A DNA stretch of 64,000 nt from UBA1127 sp965116355 (GTDB lineage: Bacteria > Chloroflexota > Dehalococcoidia > Lucifugimonadales > UBA1127): NCBI GenBank assembly GCA_965116355.1, contig OZ220679.1, positions 1,984,001 to 2,048,000 on the forward strand. The letters are read 5' to 3'. The notes under the pieces were generated by a model that saw only the letters and a list, made by a program, of their open reading frames with translations, made no database searches and had not been told where the DNA came from. Made by a program: the position numbers and the translations under genes. Positions 58,537 through 64,000 of this stretch are shown here, one piece after another (position 1 is the first letter of the stretch; the number at the start of each line of letters is the position of its first letter).

Positions 58537-60111
58537 CTAATGTGTCTCAAAGATCTCCTGGTACTCCTCCACCTTCGCCAGCAATGCTGCCCGCTCCTCG
58601 GCCGTAGGGTTGCGGGGGTCTGCCGCGCGGGGCAAGCGGCCGAGCTTCATCATCGCCGCGATGAGCAGCAGCCGGGCCTTGTTGGCGTCCAGGTTGCTCC
58701 CCTCGATGAAGGCGTCGTTGGCGTTGCTAGGCACCCGCCCGCCGGGGTCGGCGCGGCCCACCTTGACGACGGGCATGCCGCTGTATGCCGCGAGGGTCAG
58801 CGCCGCTACCTGCCCCTCAGTGCCGAACCCGTAGGGTGACGCGCCCTCCAGCACGAAGCCGTGCAGCTTGCACGAGGCGGCGTCGGCGCTGTTGCGCTCT
58901 GCCAGTCCCTGCTCGATGCGGGCGAGGATGTCGACCTCGGTGTCGGGCGTGCCTTCGACGTCGGCCTGCATGTAGGCGCCGTACTTGACGATGTGGACCC
59001 TGGGCACGACGTGTCCGAGCAGTGCGCCGTCCGCGTCCTTGAGGTCGATGCCTGTCGGCGCCGTGTCGGCTGCGGCGTCCATGAATTCGAGTCGGGCGGG
59101 CAGGGCCGTCAGCCTGACGGAGGACGAGGAGGTGTGGCGGTAGTTGGGGCGGTACCAGACCGTGACCGGCGGCCCCACGCTGCCGAGGATGCCGCCATGT
59201 CCGCCCGTGGCCTTGTAGTTGCCGGGGCGGTCGTCGGCCTTCTTGAACTCGCGGCTGGCGAAGAGTTGCTCGTCGAGCACGCCCACGGCGCCGACGCCGT
59301 TCCCTTGGCCAGACAGGATGTAGTCGACGGCGTCGACGAGGTTGCGGTCGCCGTCGTTGGCGAGCTGGCCGTGGGGCCGCTGAGACGCGGCGCCTGCGAT
59401 GGGCAGGTCCGTGTCGACGAGCAGGTTCAGCCAGTAGAGGGTCTCCTCGACGGTGGGGCTGCCCTCCAGCCAGAGGCCGCCGGCGTACTCGCCCGTCGCG
59501 AGGGCGGCGTTGACCATGTTGGCGACGCGCGCGAGGCCGGCGCTGGTGGGGAACTTGCTGTAGGGCGGCCCGCCGCTGGCGAAGAAGTCTATACCGGGGA
59601 CCTCGCCCTGCTGCGTGTAGCCCGACGGCGGGAGCACGCGAATGAAGTCGTAGTCCGCGCGGGTGTCGAGCGGGTTGCCGACGCCGCCATCGCTGCGGCC
59701 GCTGATCGTGCGGTCGATGTCGGCGAAAACGCGGGAGGCATCGGGGTAGTGGTGCTGCCGGCCGTCCTCGCCGGGGCCGGAGCCGAAGGGCGCGCCGTCC
59801 AGCGACCCGTCATTGCGGCGGGCCATGTACGGCAGCAGATAGGGGCCGTCCTCGGGCCGCAGCTCCACCTCGTAGTAGTCGAGGCCGTTGTCGTGGTAGA
59901 GAGCGCGGGCGTCCTCCTCGAGTGGGTGCGCCGTCCACTTCCGGATGCGCACTACGACAGGCTCGTAGAGGAGCTGGCCGACGAGATGGTCGAAGCGGCC
60001 GGGCAGCAGGGGCTCGCCGGGGAGCCGCGCCTTGTTGCTCGTGACCAGCAGCGGCGAGTTGGTGACGGTGGCACGGGGGCCGGAGAAGACGGCGATCCTG
60101 GGCTTCGGCAT
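58537..60111 (-). CDS. Divergent asparaginase-family protein
   Basis: A 524-residue protein. Its middle follows L-asparaginase: LEGSPTVEETLYWLNLLVDTDLPIAGAASQRPHGQLANDGDRNL stands where HGTDTxEETAxFLxLTVxxxKPVVxxGAMRP...SADGxxNL is expected. The end has LHGFVLEGASPYG and NLDANKARLLLIAAM, like the C-terminal asparaginase part. The usual HGTDT is EGSPT, and the N-terminal GGTI motif is not evident (FSGPRATVTNSPL). Altered chemistry is likely. ATG 60111 follows GGGAGG. It is about 190 residues longer than standard asparaginases. Confidence 0.65.
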   Translation of the reverse strand: MPKPRIAVFSGPRATVTNSPLLVTSNKARLPGEPLLPGRFDHLVGQLLYEPVVVRIRKWTAHPLEEDARALYHDNGLDYYEVELRPEDGPYLLPYMARRNDGSLDGAPFGSGPGEDGRQHHYPDASRVFADIDRTISGRSDGGVGNPLDTRADYDFIRVLPPSGYTQQGEVPGIDFFASGGPPYSKFPTSAGLARVANMVNAALATGEYAGGLWLEGSPTVEETLYWLNLLVDTDLPIAGAASQRPHGQLANDGDRNLVDAVDYILSGQGNGVGAVGVLDEQLFASREFKKADDRPGNYKATGGHGGILGSVGPPVTVWYRPNYRHTSSSSVRLTALPARLEFMDAAADTAPTGIDLKDADGALLGHVVPRVHIVKYGAYMQADVEGTPDTEVDILARIEQGLAERNSADAASCKLHGFVLEGASPYGFGTEGQVAALTLAAYSGMPVVKVGRADPGGRVPSNANDAFIEGSNLDANKARLLLIAAMMKLGRLPRAADPRNPTAEERAALLAKVEEYQEIFETH

Positions 60112-60226
60112 GGCATCCTCCCGGAAGCGGACTGTGTCGTTGGCGCTATGGTACCCGGCAGGCCAAGCGGCGGAAAGGCGGGTACGTTGTATCATAAGGC
60201 GAATGCGCCACAACGGAGGACAATCC

Positions 60227-60847
60227 ATGACCACCAACGAAGAAAGCCACCCGACGGGCGGACACCACGACTGGCATTCGCAGGCGTACGTTGACCACTG
60301 GATCAACCACGACCTGACTCGAGACGGGGAGCGCCGGCCCATCCTGCGCGACATGATGTCGCACGCGCCCTTCCCGACGGACGCGCCGGTGGAGGTTGTG
60401 GACATCGGCGCGGGGTACGGCGTTGTGGCGGAGGAGGCGCTGAAGGCGTTCCCGAACGCGCGGGTGACGCTGCTCGACTACTCGGCGCCGATGCTGGAGC
60501 ACGCGCGACAGCGGCTATCGGCGTACGCGGACAGGACGGCGTTCGTGACGGCGGACCTTTCGACGCCGTCGTGGACGGAGGGGCTGGTGCACCGATTCGA
60601 CCTCGCGGTGTCCGGTCTCGCGCTGCACAACTTGCTTTCGGACGGTCGGCACCTGCAGGACCTGTACAAGGAGACGTTCAGCGTGCTGCGGGCGGGGGGC
60701 GTGTTCCTCGACTATGACCTCGTCAGCTTCACCGGCGGACTCGACGCGCACCTGCAGTGGCTGCTCGACGCGGGCTTCGGCACGGCGACGAGCCCGTGGA
60801 ACGGCGGGACGCCCGCGGTGCTTGTCGCGACGATGCTGAAGGGATAG
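60227..60847 (+). CDS. SAM-dependent methyltransferase
   Basis: A 206-residue class I methyltransferase with VEVVDIGAGYGVVAEEAL, VTLLDYSAPMLEHARQRL, FDLAVSGLALHNL and LRAGGVFLDYDLV. GGAGGA precedes the ATG. It is divergent from the asparaginase-like gene. Substrate unknown. Confidence 0.8.
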   Translation: MTTNEESHPTGGHHDWHSQAYVDHWINHDLTRDGERRPILRDMMSHAPFPTDAPVEVVDIGAGYGVVAEEALKAFPNARVTLLDYSAPMLEHARQRLSAYADRTAFVTADLSTPSWTEGLVHRFDLAVSGLALHNLLSDGRHLQDLYKETFSVLRAGGVFLDYDLVSFTGGLDAHLQWLLDAGFGTATSPWNGGTPAVLVATMLKG

Positions 60848-60862
60848 GGGCGTATCATTTGC

Positions 60863-60911
60863 CCCCTTCGAGACCCTCAGGACAGGCTTCGATTTCCCTC
60901 AGGGCGAACGG
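60863..60911 (+). repeat. REP-like repeat, copy 6 (compound)
   Basis: CCCCTTCGAGACCCTCAGG, ACAGGCTTCGATTTCC and CTCAGGGCGAACGG: two partial units joined, between convergent genes. Confidence 0.6.
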
Positions 60912-60923
60912 TTGTCTCTGCCC

Positions 60924-62255
60924 CTAGCCGCTGTAGGTCTCCTGCCGCAGCGTGGCGCCCTGCACTTTCAGGTACTCGTCGATGGTCATGTTGGGCTTGT
61001 GGTTGGCCTTGATCTCGTTGGCGCCGGCCGCGCCGTCGGCGAGCAGGTCCACGACGGTGAGGGCCATGGCCTTGGCGGCGGTGAGCACGGCGTTGTCCCA
61101 GTCCTCGATGAGGTAGTCGACGCCGTGGCCCGAGCCGACAGCCCCGCTGACGTACGGGTGGATGGTCGGCATGACCTGGCCGACGTCGCCCATGTCCGTC
61201 GAGCCGGTGCGATGCCCGGCGCGGCCGACGTTGTCCTCGCCGACGAGCAGGGCGGCGTTGGCGCCGTAGACCGACATCATCTTGTCATCGTTGTTCAACG
61301 GCATGTAGCCGGGGAGCGTCGTGATCTCGACCGTCGCGCCGATGGCCATGGCGGCGGCCCGGAGGGCGCGGTCCACCTTCATGTCGGCGTCGGCGATGGC
61401 GGCGAGGTTGTTGCCGCGCACGAAGGTCTCCATGCGGACGTCGGCGGGCACGGAGTTCACCGACGCGCCGCCCCGCGTGATGATGGGGTGCACGCGCACG
61501 GTGTCCTTGTCCTGGAAGGTCTCGCGCTGGGCGTGGATGGCGGAGAGGGCGAGCATGGCGGCGTTGAGCGCGTTGACGCCCATGTGCGGGGCGCCGCCGG
61601 CGTGGGCCGCGCGGCCCTGGTACTGGATGAACTTCGCGATCATTCCGTTGTTGGTTGAGGAGAGGGCCAGCTTGCCCTCGTGCGCGTTGCTGGACGTGTG
61701 CGTCATCATCGCGAGGTCGATGTCGTCGAACTCGCCGAGGCGCAGGAACTCAGCCTTCCCGGCGAGGAACTCCAGCGCTCCCTGCTGCCGGAGCTCGTTG
61801 CGGTACTCGATCTCGATGTACTCCTCCGCGGGCACGGCGATGAGCGAAACCCGGCCGCTGAGAGCGTCGAGGACGCCGGGCGCCTGCAGGCCCATGCCGA
61901 CGCCGAGCATCATGGCGATCTGCGCGTGGTGTCCGCAGGCGTGCGCCGCGCCCGTGGCGGCGTCGGCGTGGGGGTGTCCGGGCACGAGCAGCGAATCGAG
62001 CTCGCCGAGCACGCCGACGGTGGGGCCGGGGCCCGCGCCGCCCTCGAGCTGGCCCTTGACGCCGGTGATGGCGATGCCGGTGCGGCGCTGCACGCCCATC
62101 TCGCCCATGACGCGGTCGACGACGGCGGCGGTCTTCGTCTCACGGAAGCCGGGCTCCGGGTGTTCCAGGATAGTCTTCGCGACGCGCACGAGCTCCTCGC
62201 CGCGGCGGTCGATCTCTTGGGCGACACTGCGCTTCAGGTCTTCACGGGTCGGCAT
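60924..62255 (-). CDS. M20-family metal-dependent amidohydrolase
   Basis: A 443-residue peptidase-M20/amidohydrolase: GVLGELDSLL, the metal-binding THACGHHAQIAMMLG-type segment (GAAHACGHHAQI), VPAEEYIE with the catalytic Glu, the dimerisation insert YQGRAAHAGGAPHMGVNALNA, and GSTDMGDVGQVMPTIHPYVS. This resembles the p-aminobenzoyl-glutamate or N-acyl amino acid hydrolase group; the substrate is not certain. AAGGGGGG precedes the ATG. Confidence 0.85.
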   Translation of the reverse strand: MPTREDLKRSVAQEIDRRGEELVRVAKTILEHPEPGFRETKTAAVVDRVMGEMGVQRRTGIAITGVKGQLEGGAGPGPTVGVLGELDSLLVPGHPHADAATGAAHACGHHAQIAMMLGVGMGLQAPGVLDALSGRVSLIAVPAEEYIEIEYRNELRQQGALEFLAGKAEFLRLGEFDDIDLAMMTHTSSNAHEGKLALSSTNNGMIAKFIQYQGRAAHAGGAPHMGVNALNAAMLALSAIHAQRETFQDKDTVRVHPIITRGGASVNSVPADVRMETFVRGNNLAAIADADMKVDRALRAAAMAIGATVEITTLPGYMPLNNDDKMMSVYGANAALLVGEDNVGRAGHRTGSTDMGDVGQVMPTIHPYVSGAVGSGHGVDYLIEDWDNAVLTAAKAMALTVVDLLADGAAGANEIKANHKPNMTIDEYLKVQGATLRQETYSG

Positions 62256-62430
62256 GGCGGCCCCCCTTCGGTCGTGAATGCGCTGATGCTATGGCGGGCG
62301 CGGCGGGCGGTCAAGGGAGAGCCCATCAATAGGCAACTTGGGTTGCACTTTGCTACACTAGGGCGAACTTCTGAGACCCTTCCCGGCAGTCCCACGACAG
62401 GCAGTTGAGACACGGCGAGGAGGCGGACCA

Positions 62431-63723
62431 ATGGCAACGGATACCGGCCGCAAGCAGTACAACGTCGGAGGGGTGATGCTTAAGCAGCCCTTCAAGATCC
62501 GCCGGCTGGGGCATTTCGGGTTCAACGTCAACAATATGGACGAGTGCGTGGTCTTCTACCGGGACCTGCTCGGCTTCAAGGTCTCGGACGAGAACGATTT
62601 CAAGGCGAGCCCCAACCCGCAGGTCCAGGAGTGGCTGAAGGACATCGACAACGGCAAGGGCTACTTCATGCGCTACGGCGCGGACCACCACGCCTTCGTG
62701 CTGTTCAACGCCAAGGTGATGAACGCGATGGCCGCGGGCCGCGCCGCCGCCGAGGGCAAGTCGACCGAGGGCATGACGGGCGCGCACGGCATCAACATCA
62801 ACCAGATCACCTGGCAGACCGGCGCGCTGTCGGAGGTCATCGGGGCGTACCACTACTTCCAGGAGCGCGAGGTCCCCATCATGCGCGTCGGGCGGGACAT
62901 GCCGGGCAGCAACTGGCACGTCTACTGCTACGACCCCGACGGCCACGTCAACGAGCTCTACTACGGCATAGAGCAGGAGGGGTGGAACGGCAGCAGCAAG
63001 CCACGCGACATGTACTACCGCGGCTTTCGCGAGGAGCCCGGCCTTCCGCAGATGTCCGAGGAGGACGAGGTCGACGACGCCATTGCCAAGGGCATCGACA
63101 TCTACTCCGGCTACCGAAGCAAGGAGATGCTGCCGCAGAACTACGAGGTCGGCGGCGTGATGATTGCGCGGCCCTTCAAGATCACGAAGATCGGGCCGGT
63201 CAACCTCTTCGTCAAGAACGTGGCCGCGTCCATCGAGATGTACACGGAGGACCTCGGATTCTCGGTCACCGAGGAGGTGGAGTACAAGGGGCGGCGCGTC
63301 GCATTCCTGCGCAACGCGGCCGAGCACCACACGCTGGGCCTGTTCCCCGAGGAACTGCGCGGCGAGCTCGGCTGGCCGGACGTCTCGACGTGCATGTCCT
63401 TCGGCGTCGAGGTCGGCAGCTACCAGCAGCTCAGAGACGCGGTCGCGTTCCTGAAGGAGCACGGCGTCCGCTTCCTCGACCTGCCCGCCGAGCTGCACCC
63501 GGGCATCGACTACGCGGCCTACTGCCTGGACCCCGACGGCAACGGCATCATGCTCTACTACTACATGGAGCAGCTGGGCTGGGACGGCAGGCCGCGCCCG
63601 GTGGAGCTGCGGCGCCAGCTTGGCCCGGAAGCGTCGACGCACCGAGTTGAGGACTGGCCGGAGGCGCTGGAGCCACTGTCCGACACGTACGTCGACCAGG
63701 TCTTCCAGGGGCCGATAGGGTAG
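62431..63723 (+). CDS. Extradiol-dioxygenase-like protein, two VOC regions
   Basis: A 430-residue protein with two VOC regions. The first (about 25-195) has RLGHFGFNVNNMDECVVFYRDLLGF and WHVYCYDPDGHVNELYY; the second (about 240-390) has KIGPVNLFVKNVAASIEMYTEDLGF, NAAEHHTLGLF and YAAYCLDPDGNGIMLYY. His and Glu at the expected iron-ligand places suggest a type I extradiol ring-cleavage enzyme like catechol 2,3-dioxygenase, but the chain is longer than usual. GAGGAGGC precedes the ATG. Confidence 0.75.
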   Translation: MATDTGRKQYNVGGVMLKQPFKIRRLGHFGFNVNNMDECVVFYRDLLGFKVSDENDFKASPNPQVQEWLKDIDNGKGYFMRYGADHHAFVLFNAKVMNAMAAGRAAAEGKSTEGMTGAHGININQITWQTGALSEVIGAYHYFQEREVPIMRVGRDMPGSNWHVYCYDPDGHVNELYYGIEQEGWNGSSKPRDMYYRGFREEPGLPQMSEEDEVDDAIAKGIDIYSGYRSKEMLPQNYEVGGVMIARPFKITKIGPVNLFVKNVAASIEMYTEDLGFSVTEEVEYKGRRVAFLRNAAEHHTLGLFPEELRGELGWPDVSTCMSFGVEVGSYQQLRDAVAFLKEHGVRFLDLPAELHPGIDYAAYCLDPDGNGIMLYYYMEQLGWDGRPRPVELRRQLGPEASTHRVEDWPEALEPLSDTYVDQVFQGPIG

Positions 63724-63745
63724 GTTGCAAGTGCGGGGGCGGGGG

Positions 63746-63829
63746 CCGTTCATCCCCTTCGAGAACCTCAGGACAGGCTTCGATTTCCCTCAGGACGAAC
63801 GCCCCCCGGGCTTCCCTCAGGGCGAACGG
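63746..63829 (+). repeat. REP-like repeats, copy 7 (compound cluster)
   Basis: Three units in succession: CCGTTCATCCCCTTCGAGAA with CCTCAGGACAGG, TTCGATTTCCCTCAGGACG, and TTCCCTCAGGGCGAACGG. It lies after the dioxygenase-like gene. Confidence 0.65.
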
Positions 63830-63897
63830 CCAACTGTCGTTCCCGCCTGCGCGCGATGAGTTCCTCGGTGTGCGTTTGATACGCAAGGGAGCATAGC

Positions 63898-64000
63898 ATG
63901 TGGTATCTAACGTTCTCGCGTCCTGCGGCGCCCCGGGAGCAGATCACGCCGCACCTGCAGGAGCACCTGGACTGGCAGCGCCGGATGCACGACAGCGGCC
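63898..64000 (+). CDS. Partial gene, possibly YciI-like
   Basis: The gene runs off the window end after 34 codons, starting MWYLTFSRPAAPREQITPHL. The strand then EHLDWQRRMHDSG look like the beginning of YciI-family proteins, but the length is too short for certainty. AAGGGAG precedes the ATG. Confidence 0.45.
   Translation, partial: MWYLTFSRPAAPREQITPHLQEHLDWQRRMHDSG

Noticed and set aside
58861..60294. Antisense open frame (477 codons) over the asparaginase-like gene.
   Set aside because: Low-complexity Val/Gly/Arg sequence with no motif; the minus-strand gene has a ribosome-binding site and homology.

Overview
The window is high-GC bacterial chromosome carrying one inserted mobile element. 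The gene mix suggests an uncultured Chloroflexota of the SAR202/Dehalococcoidia type: several LLM/F420-type oxidoreductases, a family of 'FYGW' MFS transporters, many SDRs and VOC/extradiol enzymes, CAP-domain proteins with Pro-rich linkers, a GrdB-like protein and tandem peptide-binding lipoproteins. This placement is an inference from gene content only. No rRNA or tRNA gene was seen.

Layout. 0-6.3 kb: a DUF427 protein, a pseudouridine synthase/SDR pair, a small membrane protein, aroA, then a minus-strand pair made of a GrdB-like gene with an in-frame UGA (candidate selenocysteine, with a bacterial-type SECIS hairpin just after it) and an LLM oxidoreductase. 6.4-14.2 kb: a carboxymuconolactone-decarboxylase-like gene split by a 7.45 kb integrative element. 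Both gene halves and a 9-bp duplicated core (GATGATGAT) are visible, and the rejoined gene reads in frame. The element encodes a tyrosine integrase whose stop codon lies in the right core, a serine recombinase, many very small zinc-finger proteins, and a reverse-strand module with a Cas2-like SinR-family protein and an Arg-rich micropeptide. It has no recognisable replication, conjugation or capsid gene.

14.2-26 kb: rmuC, a PPOX-type protein, an NHL propeller protein, a lower-GC PD-(D/E)XK nuclease-like gene next to an orphan antitoxin-like gene, two tandem SDR paralogues, a NYN-GNAT fusion, then membrane/CAP proteins linked by a short Cys motif, and an MFS transporter. 26-29.8 kb: folE-queC-queD plus a pteridine-reductase-like SDR (7-deazaguanine/pterin cluster) and a methyltransferase. 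29.8-38.6 kb: a heterodimeric ABC exporter, small VOC, AroQ-like and cupin genes, a methyltransferase and two convergent MFS transporters.

38.6-53 kb: gltB-gltD (glutamate synthase) behind a clear sigma-70 promoter, a haloacetate-dehalogenase-like hydrolase, and three tandem paralogous peptide-type solute-binding lipoproteins. The first of these has two perfect TGTGA-N6-TCACA (CRP-type) sites upstream of its promoter. 53-64 kb: GNAT, LLM oxidoreductase, AlaX editing protein, mannose-1-phosphate guanylyltransferase, BNR-repeat protein, a divergent asparaginase homologue, methyltransferase, M20 amidohydrolase, a double-VOC dioxygenase-like protein and a truncated gene at the window end.

Two repeat families occur between genes and are absent from the mobile element: a REP-like motif at seven loci, and an ATTGTTT/AAACAAT palindrome array present as two inverted copies 31 kb apart.
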